From: Ditylenchus dipsaci
Lineage: Eukaryota; Nematoda; Chromadorea; Rhabditida; Anguinidae
Direction: 5' to 3'
Length of the DNA: 64,000 nucleotides
Assembly: GCA_004194705.1 (NCBI GenBank)
Contig: SADC01000220.1
Coordinates: forward strand, 176,820-240,819
How positions within the stretch are numbered: the stretch's first letter is position 1; every line of letters begins with the position of its first letter. Both the position numbers and the translations under genes were made by a program. The notes beneath the pieces are model-generated. The model saw only the letters and a list, made by a program, of their open reading frames with translations. It did no database searches and was not told the DNA's origin. Positions 10,646 through 21,477 of the stretch are shown one piece after another.

Positions 10646-12096
10646 AGATTATTATCGAAACACTTTTTTTTTGAAAAAAGGACTAAGTATTATCACTGAC
10701 AAGTATTATCACTGTTATTTGCGTTTGAAGCGTTAGTCATTTTGTTAGTCATTTAGGTAAAATCACACACAATTAAATACTTAAGCTAAGCAGAAGGTTC
10801 ATTTTTTTCCAAACAAAATATTGTAGTTTGTTAATTATGTGGGCTTCAAGTGTCGAATTGTTGTTTATATAAGTTGTTTTTGTGGCTTACGCCTTATTAA
10901 ATTAAATTCAGAAATGTATCCGTTTCAAATTTTTTAAGAGAAGTTATAGAAAAAGGCCGACACTTAAATTTTAACGAAATTTCAAAATGGTTTTTTCTAG
11001 TCATGGTTTTTCATATTTCACCCATCGGCCATGGGTCATTCCTAATTTTTTTGTTGGCTTTCAGAGGCGGGGAGCCGAACTCACAAGGGGTTCATGCACA
11101 TTCTAGAAAAAATACGCACAGACAAACAATTCATCGAACAAAAATTTCATTGAAAATTTTTCAGGTCATTGTCAAGGTTCCTCCCTTGTCAGCTTAAAAA
11201 TTACTCACTGTTTGATAGTAGGACCACGAGTAATTTTTGATCCAAAACTCTACTCGTGTGTCTGAATCGAGTTGAGCAGAGTTCTTAGTAGTTTTAGTGC
11301 TTTGTAGTTTTTAGCCGGTCTGAAATGAATCGAGCAGATCACCAGTTACTTTTGATCCAACACTCCACTAATCTACCTGGATACCGCCAAGAAGCTCTCA
11401 AGGGGATCGCGTATCTAGTTTTAATTGACCATTTTGAATAGATAAGATACAAAAATTTTATAATGAAAATTTAAAAAGAAAATAATAAAGACAAAAAATT
11501 ATTCATTATCTTAAATACTTAGCTCTTTAGGGCACATTACACTATCTAAATTTGATCAGTGAAGAATTTAGAAGCAAAACAAATAATTGAACCATTTTTG
11601 AAAGCATCACACAAACACCAGCTTATTATTACATAAATAAGTCGCTACAATATTTTATTTTGAACAAATAATGCAGAGAAAAGCTGCAAAGACAGAAAAA
11701 ATAACAAAAGGTTAAATTTTTTATGGGATTAGCTGTAGAACTACACTAAATAACGGCTGTAACAACAATTAATAACAATCTCTTTTCTTAAATGACCATG
11801 GTTTTTGAACGCAGCGGCATTTTTGAAATTTGGATTGGCTGGGGCACTTTTTTACTCCGAAATTGTTCGAAATGTTTTTTAAATTATTCTTTTATTTTCA
11901 TTTTAAACTTTACTTTACGTATTATACCAAAAAAAGTATTTAAAATATTATCAGAAAATTTTAGTTCAATGAAAGTTGGCTAACTGTTTATTCTGGCAAT
12001 ATCAACCAACGCTGGGCTCCACTAGTCCAAGAATAAAAATAAAATAAATCCTATAAACAAAAAGAGAGTTGTATGTATGTCTGTCATCGCGAACCT
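10646..12096. other. AT-rich spacer without recognised gene
   Basis: About 1.4 kb with no convincing exon, RNA gene or repeat end. Confidence 0.3.
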
Positions 12097-12100
12097 TTAA

Positions 12101-12333
12101 AGGGGCATGCCCACGCTAATAAGAGGTGGTGCCCGCCAATTCAAAAAAAATTCCTGATCATTGAACTTCTGTACGGATCTTTTAACTTGATTTCTAACAA
12201 AACCATACCTAAAATTAAATTCTAGGCTTTGCTTTGTTAGAAACCAAGTTGTAAAAACCGTAGAAAAATTGAATGATACGGAGAAATTTTTGAATTAACG
12301 GGCATCACCTCTTATTAGCGTGGGCATACCCCT
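12101..12333. mobile_element. piggyBac-like MITE with TTAA duplications
   Basis: It begins AGGGGCATGCCCACGC and ends GCGTGGGCATACCCCT, with TTAA immediately outside both ends (12097-12100, 12334-12337). The arms are inverted over most of their length. TTAA target duplication and short terminal repeats are the hallmark of piggyBac. Sister copies: 28678-28904, 31909-32138, 50186-50288. Confidence 0.85.
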
Positions 12334-12530
12334 TTAAATGTCTCAAATGTTTTGTCTCGACTCGAAAAGAAGTTAATTTTTTTCGAGTCTCTAGTCGTGA
12401 GATTTTTGACGGGACAAAGCTTATTTTTGGAACAAGAAGACTTTTTTGGGGCAATTTTTATTTTGCATGATTTTATTACAATTTTTTATCTTTTTTCAGA
12501 TTGATAACACTATCATGTAGCCCTACTCTT

Positions 12531-12881
12531 GGCAGGGTCACATTTCATTTCGCGACATTTCATTTCGCAGCTTTTATTTGGTCCAAAAGGTGTTTTTTAA
12601 AAACTATTTCAGTCAATACTGTTTTTAACGCTTTTAAATCCTTTTCCTTGAACTTTTATGTCTATTTTATGGAAAAATGACTAAAATGCAAGTTTTCCTA
12701 ATTTTTTGGAATTTGGTCATTTTTTCAAGAAATTGATTTTTTCCGAAAAGCCATATCTCAACATTGGGATCTTCAAAAAACATTTTGTAACATAGGTTTT
12801 GTAGCTCTTGAGCTGCGCTACAATATGATGCTAAGAATTTATCGTAACCTTTGAAATGTCGCGAAATGAAATGTGACCCTA
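12531..12881. mobile_element. MITE with CATTTCATTTCGCGAC ends and a 10-base flank repeat
   Basis: Inverted ends AGGGTCACATTTCATTTCGC and GCGAAATGAAATGTGACCCT frame 350 bases. The direct repeat CCCTACTCTT lies just outside (12521-12530 and 12882-12891) and looks like a target duplication of 8-10 bases. A fragment of the interior (GTAGCTCTTGARCTGCGCTA) recurs at about 34457. Confidence 0.75.
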
Positions 12882-13276
12882 CCCTACTCTTCTAGTTTCT
12901 AACAAGGTATCGTTTATCACAACATGTTCTCAAAATGTAGCAGAAAAAACTGAAAATAGGAATAAAACACTAGCGATACTTTTAATTTTCTGTGCTACTT
13001 TTTTCATCTTGACTTTTTGTGAACTTTCACCACAAAAACCACAACAAAATAAATCTTGTTGCAATTTTTTCAGCGTGAAAAAATTGACGCTTTCATAAAT
13101 CATTTTAAATATCCCACAATTAAAAATGTTTTTGTTCATTATCGCTTCTTGAGAAATTCAAAAGACGCTTTTACAAGTCTCATCTCACTCCTAAAAAAGA
13201 GAAGTGCTTTTGTAAATCGCCTGGCAACAAAAATATGCCTTTATGAATCTTAGGTATAATTTTTCCTCAAATTTTA

Positions 13277-13360
13277 ACACATTGCGTCAAAATAATTATC
13301 GTTTGAATTTCACTGGTGCCCGCCTTTCAAAATATCCTCATCAGCGACAGGCGTGCCCCT
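13277..13360. mobile_element. piggyBac-like MITE, right-end fragment
   Basis: It matches the element at 50186-50288 (CGTTTGAATTT, TGGTGCCCGCCTTTC) and ends GCGTGCCCCT before TTAA. The left end is missing. Confidence 0.55.
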
Positions 13361-13736
13361 TTAACCTACAAAAATAAGAGACTTTCCTACTTAATTATAT
13401 ACCTGGCTGTTTCATGTAGACATGCAAGTTTAAACAAAAAGGTTGTAGATAGTTCCGTCTTTCAAATTAAAAAAAATCAAATTAAATACACCTACTTATT
13501 TCTGACATTGACTATTTTTTATTGCATAATCATATTAAAAATTTTCTAAATGATTTGAACAGAACTTACCATACCTTTACCAATCAACTGGAGACAATTG
13601 ATATATCAAACGAGAAAAGAAGAACAACCATTTTCAGGCAAAAGATTGACCGAACAAAAACCACATTAGAAAGTATAAAAATTCGCAATAAAAGGTTGTG
13701 TGGTCATAAAGAATAAATTTGAAAATAAGGCTACAC

Positions 13737-13915
13737 TGAATCGAGAAACGCTGGTCTTTTCGGCAAAACTGTTGTCATTCACAAAGTGATCGGCGAAATC
13801 CTTGCGATCTTTCCGATTAGACTGACCAATCAGATTTGGTAAAAGTTTTCAAAATGTGGGATAAAAAAGTGTCGGACCCTAGGAACTTTTTGGGTTACAC
13901 TAAATTGAGATTGAA
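13737..13915. mobile_element. Pogo-like MITE arm fragment
   Basis: Family phrases CTTTTCGGCAAAACTG, GTGATCGGCGAAATCC and GTGTCGGACCCTAGG are present without intact termini. Confidence 0.5.
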
Positions 13916-14015
13916 CTTTATCATGAAGGCAGTATCTTGCGGGTTGGTAGAATCACTCAGTCCAGTCTTCTAATATTTAGCAGGATTCGATAAGTGGTTG
14001 GAAAGCTAAGAAATA

Positions 14016-14381
14016 CCGTATTTCCTTTAATAAGGCGGCCCCTCGACTTTGAGGACCTGTATCTCAGCCCAGGAAAAATATTTTTCAAAGCTGTCGCTTT
14101 TTCTTAACTCTCGCGAGTTCTACCGATTCCTCTCTTTGGATTTAGGCTGGGCACCCTCAAACTTTGAGATCGAACTAAAATTTTCCCGATTTTCGGGGGT
14201 TTGGAAAAATAGGGCGGCTTGTTGGGTTCTAATGGAGAACACGGTGCTCCCAAAATGCTCCCTAAAAATAAAAAGGGGGACCAAGGCAAAATCATAAAAA
14301 GAGAACAGGGGGGAGAAGGCCTTTTGGGAGCACCGAGTTCTCCAGTAGACCCGGCTTGTTGCCTTATTAGAAGAAATACGG
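14016..14381. mobile_element. CCGTATTTCC element, intact ends
   Basis: It begins CCGTATTTCCTTTAATAAGG and ends CCTTATTAGAAGAAATACGG, TA on both sides. It carries an insert or extension at about 14226-14352 with a GGGGGACCAAGGC motif and TTCTCCAGTAGACCC, flanked by the inverted pair GGAGAACACGGTGCTCCC and GGGAGCACCGAGTTCTCC. Open frames on both strands are by-products of this palindrome. Confidence 0.8.
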
Positions 14382-14687
14382 TAAGGCTTCAGAAGGTTAT
14401 ATATTTCAAAATTTATAAAAAACCATTTGGGTAAAAAAGGGACATTTTGATCATTTTTTAGGAGAATAATCATTTTATTCGGTGCTTCTTGCCATTTTGA
14501 AGAAAATTTTTTTTGACTGAAATTTCAAAAAAAATATTTGGGTCCCGAAAAAGGACAAATATTTTTAAGAAGACAGATGGATACTACGATCACAAAACAT
14601 TTGTAAAAATATGGAAGTAGGAAAGTGTAAGAAAAAGATAATTGAAGATTTTCTTCAGTCAGAGCCCTTCATAAAACATTACCTATA

Positions 14688-14878
14688 CAGTCGAAAGTGG
14701 ATAAAACGCCACCCCGACAAACCGCCACGCCAATAAACCGCCACTCTATATTCAGCCGATTTGCTCAGGCACACAACATTTATAGGGAAATGGCAGTTTC
14801 AATGAACTGCACCCCTTTCCCGATGAACCGCTACCATACCAGCGTCCTCAGGGACGGCGGTCTATCCAGGTTCGACTG
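14688..14878. mobile_element. CAGTCGAA-ended MITE with AAACCGCCAC repeats
   Basis: It begins CAGTCGAAAGTGGATAAAAC and ends CTATCCAGGTTCGACTG, TA on both sides. The unit AAACCGCCAC is repeated in the left arm. It is pogo-like. Confidence 0.75.
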
Positions 14879-15549
14879 TATCACTTTTGGTATGTATTTA
14901 AATAAACTTTGCAATAACGTGTTATACTTGTAAAAAAGTAAAATGGCTATTTCAATATTCTCTCTTGCTCTCATAAAATGCAAAAAATAATAATTTCTAG
15001 AAAAAGGAACATTTAGAGAGAGAAAACAAGTTGGTTTACCTTTTAACCACTGACTAAATTAAAGCTAAATAGCCTAGGTTTAAAGTGAAAATGACAGAGT
15101 CATACCTATTAATTTGACTAAAAAACAGCTATTGCTCAAATACTGTATTTATCAGTCGCAAGCTAGTGAACAAGCCAATATTTTAAATACCAAACTAATA
15201 TACTCACAAAAACTAGCCTAATTGCCACCCTCAAATATGTATCACTTTGAAACTGGTGCAGATAAGTCAGGCTTTAAAGTAATTAGTCGTTTTTTAATCT
15301 TATTTTTTTGTAGCCTCCTGTCTTGAAACTAATCATCCTTTTTTAAATTATCACATCTAAAACATATAAAAAAGACTATAAATAATAACATATCAGCAAT
15401 AATGCACACAGTATTACAAAACCACAAACTATATTACTGTAGCTGCTGCAAAATACATTTTTTAACACCATGGTTTATCATGAAATAGCAGAGAAACTAT
15501 TTAACTTTTGTTTCGGGTTTTTTCTTTGTATTAATTTTATGGCGCAACC
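14879..15549. other. AT-rich spacer, nothing recognised
   Basis: No gene, repeat end or structured RNA was recognised. Confidence 0.3.
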
Positions 15550-15935
15550 AGACCTGTCTAGCGCTCGGCCCGAGCCTGGATTTTAGAATTTGTCTCGGGC
15601 CGGGCTGAAAAGGTTCCAGGCCCGCCCGAGAAGCCCGTCTGAAGAAGTATTTGCTCTTTTTCCGAAATTCATCTATTTTTAAAATTTCTTCCCATTTTGT
15701 TACTTACAGCTCTTCATTCAGCATCATTGCCATATTTTTTGAATTTTCAAAATTAAATCTTCCCAGGGGCATGAATTTTAAATCAAGAGTATTAATAGTT
15801 ATATACAATTGATATGACAGGCAATTTGGGGTGGCTCGGGCCGGGCCTGAATTTGAAAAAAACCCTTCGCGCTGGGCCGAAATTTTAAAATTCCCGGTCC
15901 CGAAAACTTTGAACCTGTGGACATGTTCTAGCCCC
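15550..15935. repeat. Element with CGGGCC-rich flanks
   Basis: GC-rich blocks with CTCGGGCCGGGC-type words lie at 15560-15640 (inverted) and 15832-15900, around an AT-rich core. Such blocks resemble subterminal repeats of hAT-like elements, but I could not define the tips or a duplication. Confidence 0.5.
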
Positions 15936-16109
15936 ACCTAACAATTAAAAAAGCAATTAGAGCACTGTAAAACCCCGATTTAACCGCTCCCTACGCTTAA
16001 TTTGGTTGGGCTTCACTAAAACTAAAAAATTTAGACCCCCCCCTCCCCTAAAAAAAATTCGGCTATGGTGATATTTACTATTTGTACTGGATTTGGGCCC
16101 CGCTCACGG

Positions 16110-16415
16110 CACCAACCCCAAAAATTTCGGCACTGGCTGTCGCTGAGCTGTCGGTGCCGCACCGGTGTCACTTGCAACACTGTCTCTAACAGAGCACAAC
16201 CCCCTAATTCGAAGCCGTCTTTTTAGCATTGTGTTTTGAACAATTTTTTGAATACTTCTCTCAGGCAAGTTACTACCGATTTTAGAGCTCTTCTCACTAC
16301 CTACAAAATGGGTGCTTACTTGCTCAAAGAAAGTGTTCAAAATTTGTGTCAAAAGCACAATGTCAAAAACAGGATTTGAATTAGGAGGTGATGCCCTTAT
16401 TAGTGGAAGTACGGT
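16110..16415. mobile_element. Fragments: hAT-like CAGTGTTG end and CCGTATTTCC end
   Basis: At 16120-16186 the minus strand reads CAGTGTTGCAAGTGACACC followed by GGTGCGGCACCG words, matching the end at about 55621. At 16390-16415 the sequence CTTATTAGTGGAAGTACGG then TA is the right tip of a CCGTATTTCC-type element. The two seem to be nested remnants. Confidence 0.5.
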
Positions 16416-16605
16416 ATACACAGAATTTGTTAAATTATTAAGTTAAATTATTTATCAACTAAATAACTTTACACCCCTACCCTGACTTTAGATCAAATCT
16501 GTTGTGATCTCGGACCTATAGACCAAAAAGTTAGGATTTGAAGGCTAGTATAGTATCGAAAATCAACATGGGGGACCAAGGCATTTTTTAATTTGACAAG
16601 GCTTT

Positions 16606-16640
16606 ATATACGCATCAATTAGGTCACAAGTTCAAATACT
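16606..16640 (+). other. tRNA-like T-arm fragment, inverted partner at 17607-17645
   Basis: TAGGTCACAAGTTCAAATAC resembles the 3' half of a tRNA with a B-box-like GTTCAAATAC. An inverted copy flanks the other side of the element at 16655-17470, so the hAT-like element sits inside an older palindrome or SINE-like sequence. Confidence 0.4.
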
Positions 16641-16654
16641 AATGCATGCACACC

Positions 16655-17470
16655 AGGGCTGCACTGGATATCCGATATCCGAAAAAATGGCCAATGGCCA
16701 ATTTTTGGATAAAATGGATAAGCATGGAGTATTTTCAGATTTTTTTCGAAATTAATCTTTGTATAGTATTTGGCGTGTATGAGTGGGTGTGTCGCTACTT
16801 TTGTAAGTTCAATTTTTTTCATTTTGAAAAATTTTGTGGGATATCTCACCGAAACCTTTAAGTACAGGTTATAGCTTTTTCTTAAGGTGCTTTTAGTAAA
16901 AGTTTTTGTTGCCCTTTAAATTGGAGATAGTAGATTTTAGTCTATATTTACCATTTTTCTTCTAATAACTCCCGGGTCTAGAGGTCGATTGAAAAGTAAG
17001 TCTCAGGTCTCTAATAACTCCCCGGTCCAAAAAGCAATTTTACCTACACAAAGTTTTTCCCAAAGCTTTTTTGGTTTATCTTATAAAACATTATTTATTG
17101 TTTGCTATGTTTTCTACAATCTGTTAAACTGTGAAGTTAATTTGTAAAGAAAAATAACTCCCGGGTCCTGAGGTCAATCCAAAAATAACTCCCACCTTGG
17201 GAAATATTAAAAGAAATACGGTAGGTGGATTTTTGTGTTCAAGCCTAATTTTGCGCCATTTTTGCAACCGCATGTCAAGTATCTCAAAAGGGTTTTCAAA
17301 TAAGTATGAACTCGCCTGTTTAAATTTTTATAGAAAAAAGACTGGTGCAACAGGATCACTCAAAAGTGTGACGGACCGCTCTGAAATTTTTGTCGAAATT
17401 ATCTGATAACCGATATCCGGCACTTTTTGACATCCGATCCGATATTTTTTCATATCTGGTGCAGCCCTAG
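16655..17470. mobile_element. hAT-like element with perfect 8-bp duplication TGCACACC
   Basis: It opens AGGGCTGCACTGGATATCC and closes GATATTTTTTCATATCTGG then GTGCAGCCCTAG, with GGATATCCGATATCC subterminal repeats. TGCACACC lies on both sides (16647-16654, 17471-17478). Terminal repeats and an 8-bp duplication fit hAT. No transposase remains; the interior holds the element at 16951-17221. Confidence 0.85.
16951..17221. mobile_element. CCGTATTTCC-type element with AATAACTCCCGGGTC repeats, nested
   Basis: The left end CCATTTTTCTTCTAATAACT (drifted) and right end AAAAGAAATACGG are bordered by TA. Three internal words of the form AATAACTCCC(G)GGTC are visible. Confidence 0.6.
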
Positions 17471-17650
17471 TGCACACCTTATTTTTTTACTCTAATTTTT
17501 ACATTTCACCTTGCGCTAATAATTTTTTTGAGTAGCTAAGAGCCTTAGCATCATTTTGACACCAAACTTGTAAATAAGAGTGGGTAAAAAAGCGTGAGCA
17601 CCCAGTAGTATTTGAACCTGTGACCTAATCGATGCGTATACATAGCCCCC

Positions 17651-18085
17651 TTTAAAGGAAGGGGGGAGCTGTTATGGAGATAGTCTCGACACGAAAGGAT
17701 TAATCCAAGTTTTGTGTTTTCTAAATGTGGATTCAATGCGGTGTGGCGATGTCGGACTAACTTGTGCAGAATTAAATGTCATATTAGCATCATTAATAGC
17801 AGAATGTCGGAATTTTTTCAAAAAAATCTCGTAAAATTAAGAAAAACCACGAAAATATGTTAATTAGTTTCCTACTATATTTCGATTTTTAGGTCATTTT
17901 TTGAAGAAATTCTGAAATTCTGATGTTGATGATGCTGATGCGAAATTTTAATTCTGCACAAATTTGTCTGACATCGCAACACCGAGTTGTCGACAAAATA
18001 TGGCTCTAATACTACATTTTCAAAATACAAAATGTGGAATAATCCTTGAGACTATCTCCATAACAGCTTTCACCCCTCCTTCAAA
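17651..18085. mobile_element. Palindromic element, AGCTGTTATGGAGATAGTCTC arms
   Basis: Arms at 17668-17690 and 18049-18071 are inverted copies, and further inside AATTCTGCACAA against TTGTGCAGAATT and a CGATGTC word also pair. Non-coding; class unknown. Confidence 0.65.
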
Positions 18086-18337
18086 TCCGAAAACTTGAAG
18101 AGCTTTCTTATTCCAACTTTTTAGCCTATGGGCTCGAGATCTTAACCAGTACTGTGCTATTTTCATTGTTTAGATAAAATCTTTGTTCTATTTAAAAGAA
18201 GAAATTATAGGCAAGAAACTTTTACGAGTACCGTCTATATCTTACATTTCATCTTAAAGTGCGAAAAAACGTCGAGAAATCCTGTGCAAGCTATGAATAA
18301 AACGTGTTAATCTTTTTCTTTTATGGTTGTTTGATTA

Positions 18338-18494
18338 CCGTATTTTCTCTAATAATGACCCCCTCTCTAATAATGACCCCCCCCCTTATTTTTGACTAGG
18401 ATTTCAGAGTTAAGGCCATTTTTGATTGACAATTTCGGGATTTTTGAGGGGTTGAAAAATAATGACCCCGGGGTCATTATTAAAGAAAATACGG
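18338..18494. mobile_element. CCGTATTTTC element, short palindrome
   Basis: It begins CCGTATTTTCTCTAATAATG and ends CATTATTAAAGAAAATACGG, TA on both sides, 157 bases. Confidence 0.85.
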
Positions 18495-19598
18495 TAAGCT
18501 GTTTTGGTAGTGTTTTAATATTAGAATGAAAAAATATATTAGAACTTTAATGTCATTCTCTTGCCTAGAATGTCCTCTTTCGAATAATGGCTTCAATATA
18601 TTGGCTCCAGATTCGCTGAAAAAGTTTGAACATTTCCAGCTTGTATAAATATTCTTCTTCTAAAACCCTGTTTCAAAAAATTAAGAAATGTCATCCAAAA
18701 AAATGAGAAAAGTTCTTTCGTAGTTAGCAATAGGCACAAATGGCATGCTCAGCCCTGATCACAACAGATTTAATTTAAAGTCGCGTACTGGCTATCCAAT
18801 GAGACTAAACTCCCATGGGTGAGTGAAAAACAAGTTCGCGAGGTACTTTTGTCAGTTGCAGGCAAACAAACATTTTAAAAAATTGAAATAATAAAACGGA
18901 GCAAAATATTAGTTGACGTCTAGTCCCTTTTCTAGTCACTTCTAGCGACAAACTTGAAGTTTATTTCCAAAAAAACAAAAAAATGTCGTCACATTAATTG
19001 ATTATAAAGTTTTTACAGTTTCTGTTCTTTTACAAAAAAAATGGACAAAGACAATCAAACTACTTATTTCATATTTCTCAGCATTAATAGAGACAAAAGG
19101 AAGTCTTGCCTTCATCATGCTTGTCGGTAATCCACCCCCCCCCCTCTTCCAAACAACAACGAAAATGGCAAACTACGCAATAAAACGATGTTATTTAAAG
19201 TCGGTAACGTGATCGAACAATGGGCTCCAGTACCAGCCATTTGGGTAAAAGGACAAACAAAATTGTGTTTGCAAATAGTTTTTTATTTAAGTACTACTGG
19301 TATCAATACACATACATATATATGGATAAGGGAAACCGTATTGCAAGTGAATAGAAATTTAGGTGCATAAACATTGTCCATATTTAATAATTGTCGGCGC
19401 TACTAGCGAATAAATACACATAGCCTTGAAAATTTTCGTTTTGTTGAAATTTGCGAAAGATAAGATAACCATGGAAAATCTCAGAACTCGGCACTGTTGA
19501 CACGTTCTAGATGAGTAGAGACCACCTCTTCGTCACCGTTAAATGGATTGTTGCCAAAATCAAGAAGGGAGCTAAAAATTAATAAAACAGTTGTTTAA
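18495..19598. other. Spacer with a C-run, nothing recognised
   Basis: A run of C at about 19133-19144 is the only notable feature. A short open frame at 19188-19370 has no family support. Confidence 0.3.
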
Positions 19599-20140
19599 AG
19601 GGGCATACCAGCGCGTTACACGGTCATTTTAAAATTTTCAAAAGGCGGGGAACACACTTTCAAGACAAAAAACATTTGATTTGAAACACTTGATATGCAT
19701 TTTGTATATTTTTGTAAATCGTGTTTAAATGACTTCTATGTAATTTTTATGTGCTTAAAACGATAAAAAATCTGTTTCCTCACACTTTTCCGCAAAAAAA
19801 ACCAATTTTTGGCAAAAAAAAATTTCTGACTACAATTTGACCAGAAACTTGATTGGCCTTGGTCCCCCAAGGCAAAAAGTCAAATATTGGGCAAAATTTT
19901 TTTTTCAAAAAATTAATTTTTTATGTGGAAAAGTGTTAGAAAATAAAACCTGAACGAAGAGACACTCAATCGCGACATCCAAAAACACAGCACCACCAGA
20001 TCCCAAGCGACCAGAAGAATTCATATTGCTTAGACGATAAAAATAGCTTTTTATCGTTTTAAGCACTTAAAAATTACTTAGGAGTCGTTTAAACACGATT
20101 TACAAAAATTTACAAAATGCACATCGCCTGGACAGTGATC
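19599..20140. mobile_element. piggyBac-like left end plus palindrome
   Basis: AGGGGCATACC after TTAA (19595-19598) is a piggyBac-like left tip with no matching right tip. From about 19670 to 20140 a separate palindrome with arms GTAAATCGTGTTTAAA and TTTAAACACGATTTAC encloses GCCTTGGTCCCCCAAGGC at its centre (19858-19876). The same arrangement occurs at 54560-54870. Confidence 0.55.
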
Positions 20141-20162
20141 TGGTATGAAATTCATGGATATA

Positions 20163-20423
20163 CCGTATATTCTCTATTAGAAGGCCCGGCCTTCTATTTT
20201 TCAACCCTAAAAAAGTCGGAAAAAAAATATTTCGATTTTGAGATTTTTGGGTGATCAACCAAAATTTTAAAAGTGGAATCAGGTGAGCTCGTGCTAACTA
20301 AGAAAACGCGAAAAACAGATTTGCGAATTTCTTTTTCTATGCTGATATATAGGTCCTCAAGGGGGCCTTCTATTAGAGAGGGGCCTTCTATTAGAGAGGG
20401 GCCTTCTAATCGAGAATATACGG
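20163..20423. mobile_element. CCGTATATTC element with repeated CCTTCTATTAGAGAGGGG
   Basis: It begins CCGTATATTCTCTATTAGAA and ends CTAATCGAGAATATACGG, TA on both sides. The right arm carries tandem copies of GGGGCCTTCTATTAGAGA. Confidence 0.8.
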
Positions 20424-20814
20424 TAAATCAAGGAAGGTTTTTCTAACTTGCCGAGATTATGTCCCAAGGTGAATTGACAAAAGCCTTTTCGACGAAGACC
20501 CATCCATTCCAGATCACTGTCCTGGCCATTTGCTTATTTGAATAATCTTTCATTTCTAATGAAAAATTGAGTGAAAAATAAAAAATTCAAACTAAAAGTA
20601 ATAAATTTGGTGTTTAACAAATTGCTTTTTATTCCTTATTCGAATGAAAAAAAATCTCGCCGAAACAATAAAAATTCAAGAAGTTATGGACGAAACAAAT
20701 CATTTACCGCATCCTTTAAAAATAACCAAAATGAAAAATGCCGAAATTTTGAAACTACAGTTTGTTGCGCCAATTATTTGCATTCATTTTCTGTAGTTTT
20801 ACAAGTCTAGTTAA

Positions 20815-20932
20815 ACTTTTTCGACGCTACTCGGTAATACCAACCCCCCAAAAAACTACTCGGGAATACCCAGGATTAGGGGGGGAGTAGGGGGGGGGTA
20901 TTACCGAGTAGCGCCACTTTTTCGCCCCAAAT
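20815..20932. mobile_element. Short CGCTACTCGGTAATACC fold-back element
   Basis: Arms CGACGCTACTCGGTAATACC and GGTATTACCGAGTAGCGCC are inverted copies around a C-run/G-run core. The tips match the larger elements at 42612-43460 and about 43614. Confidence 0.75.
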
Positions 20933-21477
20933 TAGTATCACTTTCTAAATTGCTGGTTTGTTTTGAAACCATTAGCATTTCCAAGAATATTGTTGCCAAA
21001 ATAGTGAGTTTCGTAAAATTGAGTGAGTTTCGTAAAAACATTTTTCTTTATCTATTTACCAAATTTTTTTAACACCTTTTTAAAGGGCTAAAAAATCGCA
21101 TCATTTTGTTTTCTTTTTTCCAAAACCAATCCTTAAATTGTTGAGTGGGCGATTTGTGTGGGCCACCATAAATCATGTGTTTTCAATGCGGTTCAAAGGT
21201 TCAGTCCGTGCTACCTAATTTTGCAAACCTAGAAACTAGTTTACCAAAAAAAGTCAAAACAAATCTCAAAAAAGCATGTGCCAAACACTTTTTTCCAAAC
21301 AATATATTTGGCCAAAAGTTCTTGACGTTTTTCTACCAAAGACCAATTAATTGTCGATGAATTTGTATTGCCAACAAGGACATTTTTGATCAACACTGTG
21401 TAGGGGAAAAACCAAAAAAGTAGTTTTCTTGAAAAGACCAAAATTATTTTCCTTTTTTTCATTAAACTGTAATAAAT

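Noticed and set aside
14104..14473. Overlapping long frames on both strands
   Set aside because: They arise from a palindromic CCGTATTTCC-type element; mirror composition, no protein-like motif.
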